Shown here: piece by piece, positions 15,993-23,283 of the stretch
How positions within the stretch are numbered: position 1 is the stretch's first letter
Layout of the letters: each line of letters starts with the position of its first letter
Source of the DNA: Bacteroidales bacterium M2
GTDB taxonomy: Bacteria; Bacteroidota; Bacteroidia; Bacteroidales; Muribaculaceae
Reading direction: 5' to 3'
DNA: 23,683 nucleotides
Assembly: GCA_001689415.1 (NCBI GenBank)
Contig: LUJM01000093.1
Span: 1-23,683, forward strand
Notes under the pieces: model-generated
The model's database searches: none
What the model saw: the letters and a program-made list of their open reading frames with translations, nothing else
What the model was told of the DNA's origin: nothing
Program-made: the position numbers and the translations under genes

Positions 15993-16616
15993 ATGAAAGG
16001 ACGAAATCTTATTTTTACCGGGGCGATAGCTCTCGTTGTCGGCATACTGATGATGATATTCCACTTGCAACTGGCCGACGGTGGCATTATATACGCGGCC
16101 GGCGCTCTGTTTGTTGGCGCGGGAATACTCAACATGACCGTCTTCCTCGGCTCGCGCGACAAGGACGGACGAACGAAAATGGGCGCGTTCGGCACTGCTT
16201 TCGGCTGGATCGCAAGTGCTGCAGCTGTCGTGCTCGGCCTGGCCATGCTCATTTTCAGCAAGGCCTTCGTGGCTTTGATTGGGTTTATGTTTGCAATCCT
16301 GTTGCTTTTCGCTGCCATTTTCCAGTTGTTTCTGCTCTTTTTTGGGTCCCGGCCCAATCGTCTGTCGAGTTGGTTCTTCCTCGTTCCGATAGTACTCATC
16401 GCAGCCGCTGTATATGTGTTTATGCGCAAGCCCGACACTCAGGGCGAGAGCACCGACATGATTTTCGTCGGATGCGCCTTCGCCGTTTTCGGCGTTTTCA
16501 CTATAATCGAAGGCTCGATGATAGGCAGGGCAAACCACGTCGCTCTCAAGAAAGAGCAAGTACAATCCGACGTACCCGCAACACAAGACAAGCCACAACC
16601 CGACCAAGCGGAATAA
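15993..16616 (+). CDS. DUF308/HdeD-like integral membrane protein
   Basis: Inner-membrane protein of 207 residues with about six transmembrane helices arranged as hairpin pairs (near 5-25, 31-52, 70-88, 91-114, 126-143 and 157-176), each pair with Gly-rich packing faces (GALFVGAGIL, GCAFAVFGVF). The C-terminal 30 residues are polar (Lys/Gln/Pro/Asp) and cytoplasmic. This matches the DUF308 family, which includes the E. coli acid-resistance protein HdeD; a stress role here is only a possibility. It is transcribed divergently from the DUF4199 operon, and a large inverted repeat lies just after its stop. Confidence 0.78.
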   Translation: MKGRNLIFTGAIALVVGILMMIFHLQLADGGIIYAAGALFVGAGILNMTVFLGSRDKDGRTKMGAFGTAFGWIASAAAVVLGLAMLIFSKAFVALIGFMFAILLLFAAIFQLFLLFFGSRPNRLSSWFFLVPIVLIAAAVYVFMRKPDTQGESTDMIFVGCAFAVFGVFTIIEGSMIGRANHVALKKEQVQSDVPATQDKPQPDQAE

Positions 16617-16639
16617 TACACCGAATCACACCTCTTTTG

Positions 16640-16706
16640 GACCCCAAAAACGCCAAATTGCCACATTTTCACAAGAATATGGCAAAAAAAATGCGTTTTT
16701 GGGGTC
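16640..16706. other. Large nested stem-loop between DUF308 and the HU gene
   Basis: GACCCCAAAAACGC at 16640-16653 and its perfect 14-bp reverse complement at 16693-16706 enclose a second inverted repeat (TTGCCA 16658-16663, TGGCAA 16680-16685). The whole is a 67-nt nested hairpin. It lacks a T-tract directly after the stem, so it is not a textbook terminator. It lies 24 nt after the DUF308 stop and about 130 nt before the HU start, between the two transcription units. Confidence 0.75.
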
Positions 16707-16832
16707 GATTATTGTGTTAGTTTCGAGAAAAATCACGATATTTGCACCGCAAAAACAGACTACGCCTCTCGGGGTGTGCTTTTTTGCCGCCAAAAATATA
16801 ATTCATTACCAATCGAATAAAATAAACCTAAA

Positions 16833-17114
16833 ATGACAAAAGCTGACATCGTCAACGAGATTGCCAAGAGCACAGGCCTCGACAAAGCTCTCGTGCTGAC
16901 CACTGTAGAACGCTTCATGGAAGTTGTTAAGGATTCACTTTCTCATGGCGAAAATGTTTACCTCCGTGGCTTCGGCAGCTTCATTATCAAAACTCGCAGC
17001 GAGAAAACAGCTCGCAACATCAGCAAGAAAACCACTATCATCATCCCCGAGCACAAAATCCCCGCGTTCAAACCCGCTCGCGTGTTCATGGATGAGGTAA
17101 AAAACGCTAACTAA
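16833..17114 (+). CDS. HU/IHF-family DNA-binding protein
   Basis: Nucleoid-associated DNA-bending protein of 93 residues. It starts MTKADIVNEIAKSTGL, the usual HU dimerisation helix. The signature GFGSFIIKTR (46-55) and the C-terminal FKPARVFMDEV (79-89) are typical. The DNA-binding beta-arm differs from E. coli HU/IHF: where those have Arg-Asn-Pro with the intercalating Pro, this reads Arg61-Asn62-Ile63 followed by SKKTTIIIPEHKIP. I recall this arm variant as common in Bacteroidetes. It is followed by the 29-residue basic protein and RNase G in the same direction. Confidence 0.95.
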   Translation: MTKADIVNEIAKSTGLDKALVLTTVERFMEVVKDSLSHGENVYLRGFGSFIIKTRSEKTARNISKKTTIIIPEHKIPAFKPARVFMDEVKNAN

Positions 17115-17199
17115 GCACTCGGCATTCCCGCCTTTGCGTAAGTTAAGTCGACTATAATAAACAACTCTATAATTATTAACCAAATAAAGCGTTACACCA

Positions 17200-17289
17200 A
17201 TGCCCAGCGGAAAGAAAAGAAAAGGCCACAAGATGGCTACGCACAAGCGTAAAAAACGTCTGAGAAAGAACCGTCATAAGAAGAAATAA
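17200..17289 (+). CDS. 29-residue basic protein of the AURKAIP1/COX24 (mS38-like) type
   Basis: A tiny open reading frame of 29 codons that begins MPSGKKRKGHKM and ends RKNRHKKK. It contains 16 Lys/Arg and 3 His, with no acidic residue. The MATHKRKKRLRKNRHKKK pattern matches the AURKAIP1/COX24 domain, whose mitochondrial member is the small-subunit ribosomal protein mS38. In Bacteroidetes this protein is typically encoded next to a HU-like gene and RNase G, as here. A ribosome-bound role is inferred from composition, the related domain and this context. The gene lies 85 nt after the HU stop and is shorter than usual gene-calling limits. Confidence 0.85.
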   Translation: MPSGKKRKGHKMATHKRKKRLRKNRHKKK

Positions 17290-17578
17290 ATTTTGGCCGG
17301 CAGTGGGCCCGCTGTTTTGCGGGCTCTCCTGTGCCTTAGATGCCGACCGTTAAATATAGGGCAGTGATGCCTTTTATGTGTTTCTTTAGTCGGCGCTTCT
17401 TTGGTTACACCCTCGTGACTTACATACGAACAAGAGCAAACTTCACCGCTGCGGAGACCTTAAAGCCGCCGCAGCCGCGAAGATTTGTTCTTTGTCGTTT
17501 TTTGTTTTTCATAATGGCCAATGCTTACAACCCTCGATTACGAGGGGCGCATAAAGGCCCATATTAATCCCGACTTTG
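17290..17578 (+). other. 289-nt structured gap upstream of RNase G
   Basis: No convincing gene. Three hairpins are visible: 17305-17326 (GGGCCCGC / GCGGGCTC type, 6-nt loop, 16 nt after the small-protein stop, without T-tract), 17448-17475 (GCTGCGG / CCGCAGC) and 17531-17546 (CCCTCG / CGAGGG, 4-nt loop) 33 nt before the RNase G start. The first may end the HU/small-protein message. The other two would be in an RNase G leader. Confidence 0.5.
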
Positions 17579-19660
17579 ATGAAAAGTGAACTTATTGTCG
17601 ACGTTCAAGCCGGCGACTTTTCGATTGCCTTGCTCGAGGATGGCCGTCTGGTATCCTTGCAGAAAGAGGCGCGAAACATCGCGTACGCCGTGGGCGACAT
17701 TTACCTCGCAAAGGTGAAGAAGCTCATGCCCGGACTCAACGCCGCTTTCGTCAACGTGGGGTATGAAAAAGACGCATTCCTACATTATCTCGATTTAGGG
17801 CCGCACTTCGCTACCTACAGCGATTTTCTCACTCAGCTCTCAGATGACAAAAAACACATCCCGCAGCTGCCGAAGATGAAAATTCTCCCCGACATCGACA
17901 AACACGGCTCTATCGCTCAAACCCTCACTCCCGGCCAGGAACTCCTGGTACAGATCGTTAAAGAGCCGATTTCGTCGAAAGGCCCAAGGCTTACGACCGA
18001 GATATCCTTTACCGGCAGGTACCTGGTGCTGACTCCTTTCTGCGACAAGATTTCGATTTCACAAAAAATCAAATCTTCCGAAGAAAAGTCGCGCCTACGC
18101 CAGCTTATCGAATTTATAAAGCCTAAAAACTTCGGCGTAATAGTACGCACGTCGGCCGAAGGCAAGAAAAGCGCAGAGCTCGATAGCGAACTTCGCGCAC
18201 TTCTACAGTCCTTCGAAGACGCTTGCTCAAAGGCTCAGCGGTCGTCGGCTCCGGCTCTCGTGTTCGAAGAAGAAAACCGTGTCGTCGGGCTTCTCCGCGA
18301 CGTGTTCAGCCCCTCGTTCGAGAGCATTTACGTCAACGATGCCGACATCTTTCAGCAGATCCTTAAGTACGTTACTCTCATTGCTCCCGACCGTAAGGAC
18401 ATTGTAAAACTATACTCCAAAGAAACACCGATTTTCGACCAGTTCGGCATCACTCGACAGATCAAATCGTCATTTGGTAAAACAGTTTCCTTCAAATCAG
18501 GAGCGTACATAATCATCGAGCACACCGAGGCTCTACACGTTATCGACGTCAACTCAGGCAACCGTGCCAAGGCGACAAACGACCAGGAAAGCAACGCTCT
18601 CGAAGTAAACCTACGCGCTGCCGACGAAATCGCAAGGCAACTGAGGCTGCGCGACATGGGCGGCATTATCGTGGTCGACTTCATCGACATGGCTAAGCCC
18701 GAACACCGACAGCAGCTCTACGACCACATGCGCGAAATCATGGCTAATGACCGCGCAAGGCACAACATCCTGCCGCTGAGCAAGTTCGGCCTGATGCAGA
18801 TTACACGACAGAGAGTTCGACCCGTGCTCGACATTCACGTGTCCGAGAAATGCCCCTCATGCCTCGGCAAAGGTGAAGTTCAACCCTCGATTCTTTTCAC
18901 CGACACCCTGCGGGAAAAACTCGAGTACATCGTCGAAAACCTCGGCGTTCGCGACTTCATTATGTACGTACACCCATACGTCGACGCATACATCAAAAAA
19001 GGCTTCTTCACCAACCTATACAGCAAATGGCGCCGTGCTCTCGGACGTTCTTTCAAGATTCTTCCCGACGAGTCGCTCGCATATCTACAGTACAGGGTAG
19101 TCGACAAAAACCGCAACGAGATTAACTTAATCGATGAAAAAGACAGCGGTGAAAGCTCAAAAACCAAGAAGGACACTAAAGCTCGTAAAAGAGGGGGAGA
19201 CGACAACGAGACTACTACAGCCGAGCAACCTAAGCCCGAACAGCCTAAAACCGAGCAACCCAAAACCGTAAAGCAGCAAAAGCCTCAGCAGCCCAAGAAA
19301 AAAACACAAGAACAGACTGAGAAAAAAACGGAAAGCTCCGAAAAAAACGAAAAGACCGATAAAGTTGCCAAAACGACAATTACCGAAAAGCCGACCAAGC
19401 AACAAGACGAACCTATGGCTGAACAGGCTCCGGATGTGGCCGAAACCCCTCAAGACAAGCCTGTTTTACCGGCGATTGCCCCCGATTTGCTCGACATTGT
19501 TATCGACTCCGACATCGACCCGGACAGCGATACCGACGACGATATCGACATCGATGCTGACAACGACACTCCCGAAACCGAAGCCAAGACAAAACCTCGA
19601 CGCCGCCGCCGTCGTAAACCCCGGCCTAAGAGCGACAATCAGTCGCAAAACCAAGAATAG
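17579..19660 (+). CDS. rng: RNase E/G family endoribonuclease with a long disordered C-terminal tail
   Basis: Single-strand-specific endoribonuclease for rRNA maturation and mRNA decay, 693 residues from the ATG at 17579. A TTG directly before it could extend the protein by one residue. The S1-type RNA-binding region is near 38-130 (VGDIYLAKVKKLMPGLNAAFVNVG). The catalytic DNase-I-like domain carries the metal-binding Asp323 (VIDVNSG) and Asp367 (VVDFIDM). The Zn-link motif CPSC (425-428) joins two subunits. Family members of this type usually end near residue 520. Here about 174 extra residues follow: EQPKPEQPKTEQPK-type repeats (549-573), a Lys/Glu-rich stretch, an acidic patch (638-662, Asp-rich) and RRRRRRK at 674-680. 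This resembles, without homology, the scaffold tails of RNase E. A strong terminator follows. Confidence 0.95.
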   Translation: MKSELIVDVQAGDFSIALLEDGRLVSLQKEARNIAYAVGDIYLAKVKKLMPGLNAAFVNVGYEKDAFLHYLDLGPHFATYSDFLTQLSDDKKHIPQLPKMKILPDIDKHGSIAQTLTPGQELLVQIVKEPISSKGPRLTTEISFTGRYLVLTPFCDKISISQKIKSSEEKSRLRQLIEFIKPKNFGVIVRTSAEGKKSAELDSELRALLQSFEDACSKAQRSSAPALVFEEENRVVGLLRDVFSPSFESIYVNDADIFQQILKYVTLIAPDRKDIVKLYSKETPIFDQFGITRQIKSSFGKTVSFKSGAYIIIEHTEALHVIDVNSGNRAKATNDQESNALEVNLRAADEIARQLRLRDMGGIIVVDFIDMAKPEHRQQLYDHMREIMANDRARHNILPLSKFGLMQITRQRVRPVLDIHVSEKCPSCLGKGEVQPSILFTDTLREKLEYIVENLGVRDFIMYVHPYVDAYIKKGFFTNLYSKWRRALGRSFKILPDESLAYLQYRVVDKNRNEINLIDEKDSGESSKTKKDTKARKRGGDDNETTTAEQPKPEQPKTEQPKTVKQQKPQQPKKKTQEQTEKKTESSEKNEKTDKVAKTTITEKPTKQQDEPMAEQAPDVAETPQDKPVLPAIAPDLLDIVIDSDIDPDSDTDDDIDIDADNDTPETEAKTKPRRRRRRKPRPKSDNQSQNQE

Positions 19661-19678
19661 CGTCAATCAAAACCCCAC

Positions 19679-19703
19679 AAGCCCCGCCCCGCGGGGCTTT
19701 TTT
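19679..19703 (+). terminator. Strong intrinsic terminator of RNase G
   Basis: A 9-bp perfect stem (AAGCCCCGC / GCGGGGCTT) with a 3-nt loop, followed by a run of T that begins in the stem (19698-19703). It lies 18 nt after the RNase G stop. Confidence 0.93.
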
Positions 19704-19771
19704 GTTCCCCTCACCATGCCGCGCCCCAATGCTGCTTACTTAAGGGTTTATAATACAAAAGGACGACAACG

Positions 19772-19870
19772 ATAGGAGCTTGGCTCTCCGAGACAAGCCT
19801 CGATTAGGCGTTGGTATTCAAAACATTAGCGATACTGGCCGAGGCTTGTCTCGGAGAGCCAAGCTCCTAT
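19772..19870. repeat. 31-bp perfect inverted repeat with a 37-nt spacer
   Basis: Positions 19772-19802 and 19840-19870 are exact reverse complements over 31 bp. Each arm is itself a hairpin unit (GCTTGGCTC ... GAGACAAGC). The 37-nt spacer contains ATTAGGCGTTGG and AACATTAGCGATACTGG. The left arm plus spacer recurs at 23500-23565, without the right arm. A single right-type arm is found at 7499-7529. Confidence 0.92.
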
Positions 19871-20029
19871 TGCAAGCACACTTTCACCTTAAGCAAAAAC
19901 TATTATCTAAACTTTAAACCCAAACCTTAAACCGGGGCTCTAACGAAAGACGGCGTCCTCGCCGAGGACATTCTTGTAGGGGTTTTAAGCACCCCACGAA
20001 GCAAGCATCGTGGGGTTAACCATGATTGC

Positions 20030-20050
20030 GTCGTCTCCGACGACTTTTTT
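20030..20050 (+). terminator. Repeat hairpin with T-tract in block 3
   Basis: GTCGTCTCCGACGAC (6-bp stem, 3-nt loop) followed by six T. It has intrinsic-terminator form on the plus strand, and would shield the NrnA-like gene from RNase G read-through. Confidence 0.5.
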
Positions 20051-20220
20051 AGATTCCCGAATCGTGCTTCTAACGACCCTTAAGTAAACAGCAATATACC
20101 GCAATCGGCCAACAAAAACTATTACCCAACCCTTAAACCGGGTCCCGAAATAAAACCGTCGGTTACAGCGCCTAAACGATAATTAACAACCTGCAACATG
20201 GTCTTTTGACAGATAATGCG

Positions 20221-20228
20221 TAAATTTG
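20221..20228 (+). promoter_or_regulatory. Candidate -7 box of the nrnA operon
   Basis: TAAATTTG is a full match to TAnnTTTG, ending 17 nt before the NrnA start codon. No TTTG lies at the usual 19-21 nt upstream, so the -33 element is missing or weak. The transcript would have a very short leader. Confidence 0.5.
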
Positions 20229-20245
20229 CAAATTAATTTATACAA

Positions 20246-21280
20246 ATGATATCTCCCAAGATAGACCAGAAAAATATCGAACGCGCCAAAGAACTTATCG
20301 AAGGCGCCGATCGCATTACAATAATATGCCACACCGGCCCCGACGGCGATGCTATCGGGTCGTCGCTCGCTGCGGCTCACGTCCTATCGGCAATTGGCAA
20401 GGACGCAAAGGTCGTTGTGCCCGATTCTTTCATGGCAAACCTACGCGAGCTTCCCGGTGCCAAAGAAATCGTCGACGCTGCTAAATACTACGACTTCGCA
20501 GTAAAACTGCTCAACGACACCGACCTTATCCTGTGCCTCGACTTCAACGCGCCAAACCGCACCGGAAGGCTGTCGCAGGTTCTCGCCGAGTCGCACGCGC
20601 CCAAGATTCTGATCGACCACCACCTCGACCCCGACATCGAGGCCGACGTGATTATATCGCACCCCGAGATGCCTGCCACGGCATACCTCCTGTTTAGGTT
20701 CATTTGCCGCCTCGAGCTGTTCAACTTTATCGACAAGGCTGCCGCCGAGTGCATTCTCGCAGGTATGATGACCGACACCGGCAACTTCTCATATAATTGC
20801 AACGACCCCGAGCTCTACATCGTCGTGGCCGAGCTGCTGCGTAAAGGTGCCGACAAGGAGAAACTCAACATAATGCTCTTCGACACCTTCTCGGCATCGT
20901 GCTTGAGGCTTAATGCCTACGCTATTCTGCGTAAAATGGAGCTCCTGCCCGAGGTAAACGGAGCTATTATACCTCTGAGCCGCGAGGAACTCAACAGATT
21001 CCACTACACCCGCGGCGACACCGAAGGGCTCGTCAACAGGCCGCTCGCTATTCCAAACGTAAACTTCAGCGTTTTCATGAGGCAGGAAAGCGACTGCATC
21101 AGAGTATCCATGCGAAGCCGTGGCAACTTCCCCGTCAACATACTATGCTCCGACTACTTCGGCGGGGGCGGACACCTCAACGCTGCCGGGGGTGAATTCT
21201 ACGGCACGCTCGACGAAGCTGTGGCCCACTTCAAAGAAAAACTCCCCGAAATTCGTAAACGATTTATAGACAATAAATAA
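20246..21280 (+). CDS. nrnA: DHH/DHHA1 phosphoesterase, NrnA-like oligoribonuclease / pAp phosphatase
   Basis: Cytoplasmic phosphoesterase of 344 residues, usual length for NrnA. DHH-family motifs are in order: HTGPDGDAIGSS (29-40, Asp33 and Asp35 as metal ligands), LCLDFN (96-101, Asp99), DHH at 124-126, and MMTDTGNF (174-181, Asp177). The C-terminal DHHA1 substrate domain ends with FGGGGHLNAAGG (305-316). NrnA proteins degrade short oligoribonucleotides and dephosphorylate 3'-phosphoadenosine-5'-phosphate. The role complements RNase G upstream, although a terminator and repeat block lie between them. It probably forms an operon with the DUF4827 lipoprotein, whose start is only 3 nt after this stop. 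Confidence 0.93.
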   Translation: MISPKIDQKNIERAKELIEGADRITIICHTGPDGDAIGSSLAAAHVLSAIGKDAKVVVPDSFMANLRELPGAKEIVDAAKYYDFAVKLLNDTDLILCLDFNAPNRTGRLSQVLAESHAPKILIDHHLDPDIEADVIISHPEMPATAYLLFRFICRLELFNFIDKAAAECILAGMMTDTGNFSYNCNDPELYIVVAELLRKGADKEKLNIMLFDTFSASCLRLNAYAILRKMELLPEVNGAIIPLSREELNRFHYTRGDTEGLVNRPLAIPNVNFSVFMRQESDCIRVSMRSRGNFPVNILCSDYFGGGGHLNAAGGEFYGTLDEAVAHFKEKLPEIRKRFIDNK

Positions 21281-21283
21281 ACG

Positions 21284-21844
21284 ATGAAAAAACTACACGC
21301 CATAAGCTTCGGCGTTGTGATGGCGGCTTTGGCCATGACTTCGTGCAGCGACGGCAAATCATACGCCCAGCTTCTCAACGAAGAAGACATGTACACAAAC
21401 AACTTCCTGGCCGACCAGCATGTCGAACTCGCAATACCCGCCGACACAGTCTTCGAAGTCGGGCCTAACGCCCCATACTACCGACTCGACGACGACGGTA
21501 TGCTCTACATGCAGGTCCTGAAAGCCGGCACGAAGGACAACCGCGTCGAAGACGACGAGCAGATATACTTCCGATACACCCGCTACCCTCTCGCTCTCTA
21601 CAGCAACGGCGAACTGCCTACCGGCGAAGGAAACAACATATCGCTCAGCCCCGCATGGTTCAGGTACAATAACTTCCAGATACAGACCTCATACCAATGG
21701 GGACAAGGTGTGCAGATGCCTCTGCGATACCTGCCGGTTGATTGCGAAGTAAACATCGTCATTAAATCGCAGATGGGTATTACCGACGAATCGGCCAACG
21801 TACAGCCATACCTCTGGAAACTAACATACGAGCGTCGGCAGTAG
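21284..21844 (+). CDS. DUF4827 family lipoprotein
   Basis: Lipoprotein of 186 residues with lipobox AMTSC, lipidated Cys21. The mature protein is acidic at the N-terminus (SYAQLLNEEDMYTNNFLADQ) and has a C-terminal portion with alternating hydrophobics (SQMGITDESANVQPYLWKLTYE) resembling FKBP-like folds seen in Bacteroidetes lipoproteins. No catalytic residue is evident. It starts 3 nt after the NrnA stop, so it is co-transcribed and probably translationally coupled. A 35-nt gap precedes glmM. The function is unknown; the family name is from recall of this conserved gene order (DHH gene, DUF4827, phosphomutase). Confidence 0.75.
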   Translation: MKKLHAISFGVVMAALAMTSCSDGKSYAQLLNEEDMYTNNFLADQHVELAIPADTVFEVGPNAPYYRLDDDGMLYMQVLKAGTKDNRVEDDEQIYFRYTRYPLALYSNGELPTGEGNNISLSPAWFRYNNFQIQTSYQWGQGVQMPLRYLPVDCEVNIVIKSQMGITDESANVQPYLWKLTYERRQ

Positions 21845-21879
21845 TATTTTTTTCGTTTTTCCTTACAAGTCATTATATT

Positions 21880-23265
21880 ATGAGCCTTATCAAATCAATT
21901 TCAGGTATCCGTGGCACTATCGGTGGACCCGCGGGCGATGGTCTCAGCCCCATCGACATCGTTAAATTCACCGCCGCTTTTGCCAAATTTATTGCATCAA
22001 ACACTACCAAAACTTCACGTACTATCGTCGTAGGCCGCGATGCCCGCCTTTCAGGCGCTATGGTCGACCGTCTTGTCACCGGCACACTTATGGGCATGGG
22101 ATTCGACGTTGTCGACATCGACCTCGCCTCTACTCCCACTACCGAGCTCGCCGTTGTATGGGAAAACGCTTGCGGTGGTCTCATCCTCACTGCTTCGCAC
22201 AACCCACGCCAGTGGAACGCTCTCAAACTCCTCAACGAAAACGGCGAATTCCTTAGCGACCGTGAAGGAAAAGAAGTGCTACGACTCGCCGAAGACCTTT
22301 CTTTCGACTTCGCAGATGTCGACAATCTCGGCAAAGTATACACAAACACAACCTACAACCGCCGACACATCGACGCTGTGCTCGCCCTGCCTCTCGTCGA
22401 CGTCGACGCTATTCGCAACGCTCACTTCACCGTCGCTGTCGATGCCGTAAACTCTGTGGGCGGTGTCATCATTCCTCAGCTCCTTCGCGCACTGGGCGTT
22501 GAAAAAGTTATCGAACTCAACTGCACCCCCACTGGCGACTTCGCACACACTCCCGAACCTATTCCCGAAAACCTCACCGGCATTGCCGACCTCATGGCAT
22601 CCGGCGTAGCCGACGTGGCATTCGTTGTCGACCCCGACGTCGACCGTCTCGCTATTGTCGACGAAAACGGTAAAATGTTCGGCGAAGAATACACCCTCGT
22701 ATCAGTTGCCGACTACGTGCTCCAGCACACTCCCGGCAACACCGTAAGCAACCTCAGCTCAAGCCGTGCGCTGCGCGACGTAACCATTGCTCGTGGTGGC
22801 CAATACACCGCTGCTGCCGTTGGCGAGGTCAACGTAACCACTAAGATGAAAGAAACAGGCGCTATCATCGGCGGCGAAGGCAATGGCGGCGTTATCTACC
22901 CCGAACTTCACTACGGCCGCGATGCTCTCGTTGGCGTTGCCCTGTTCCTGACTCTTCTCGCCAAATCAGGCAAGACTGTAAGCCAACTCCGCGCTACATA
23001 TCCCCCCTACGAAATCGTTAAAATGAAGCTCGTGCTCGAGCCCTCTACAAACGTCGACGCAATCCTCGCTGCAGTAAAAGAACAGTACAGCAACGAACAG
23101 ATCACCGACATCGACGGCGTTAAAATCGACTTCGCCGACGGCTGGGTACACCTCCGCAAATCAAACACCGAACCTATCGTTCGCATCTACGCCGAGGCAC
23201 AAGACGCACAAAAAGCAACAGACCTCGCTACAGCTGTCGCCGACTTCGCAAAAACAATGATGTAA
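21880..23265 (+). CDS. glmM: Phosphoglucosamine mutase (alpha-D-phosphohexomutase family)
   Basis: Cytoplasmic enzyme of 461 residues that interconverts glucosamine-6-phosphate and glucosamine-1-phosphate for UDP-GlcNAc, peptidoglycan and lipopolysaccharide synthesis. All four family motifs are present: SGIRGTIGG (8-16) at the N-terminus; the phosphoserine loop TASHNP with Ser106; the metal loop DPDVDRL with Asp251, Asp253 and Asp255; the sugar loop EGNGGVIYPELHYGRDAL; and the phosphate-binding RKSNTEPIVRIYAE near the C-terminus. Length and domain order are normal. In Bacteroidetes some members may act on other hexose phosphates, so a broader phosphomutase is the alternative. A strong terminator follows. 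Confidence 0.92.
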   Translation: MSLIKSISGIRGTIGGPAGDGLSPIDIVKFTAAFAKFIASNTTKTSRTIVVGRDARLSGAMVDRLVTGTLMGMGFDVVDIDLASTPTTELAVVWENACGGLILTASHNPRQWNALKLLNENGEFLSDREGKEVLRLAEDLSFDFADVDNLGKVYTNTTYNRRHIDAVLALPLVDVDAIRNAHFTVAVDAVNSVGGVIIPQLLRALGVEKVIELNCTPTGDFAHTPEPIPENLTGIADLMASGVADVAFVVDPDVDRLAIVDENGKMFGEEYTLVSVADYVLQHTPGNTVSNLSSSRALRDVTIARGGQYTAAAVGEVNVTTKMKETGAIIGGEGNGGVIYPELHYGRDALVGVALFLTLLAKSGKTVSQLRATYPPYEIVKMKLVLEPSTNVDAILAAVKEQYSNEQITDIDGVKIDFADGWVHLRKSNTEPIVRIYAEAQDAQKATDLATAVADFAKTMM

Positions 23266-23283
23266 TCCCCCCACCACAACCAT

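Larger units (their letters stand above)
19704..20200. repeat. Extragenic repeat block 3
   Basis: Gene-free block between RNase G and the NrnA-like gene. In order it holds a 24-nt CTTAAGGG-ending unit (19723-19746), a 31-bp inverted repeat pair (19772-19870), a reversed GTTTAAGG-type unit (about 19888-19935), a 15-nt GTCCTC hairpin (19955-19969), an ACCCCACGA/TCGTGGGGT hairpin (19991-20016), a GTCGTC hairpin with T-tract (20030-20050), a reversed 24-nt unit (20077-20100) and another reversed GTTTAAGG-type unit (about 20108-20143). The last 57 nt before 20200 show no unit I recognise. No coding potential was seen. Confidence 0.88.

Noticed and set aside
15986..16607. Two long minus-strand frames opposite the DUF308 gene
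   Set aside because: The plus-strand frame has coherent membrane helices. The minus-strand frames are polar, low-complexity shadows.
16737..16744. GATATTTG as promoter -7 box of the HU gene
   Set aside because: One mismatch at the first, strongly conserved base, and no TTTG at the expected distance upstream. Too weak to list.
17340..17567. 75-codon plus-strand open frame before RNase G
   Set aside because: Composition is unlike the neighbouring genes (Cys/Phe/Arg-rich), with no signature. It covers the hairpins of the leader region.
19704..20200. CRISPR-like array
   Set aside because: Repeat units have irregular spacing and mixed families, occur in both orientations, and have no unique spacers of constant length. 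No cas genes are present.
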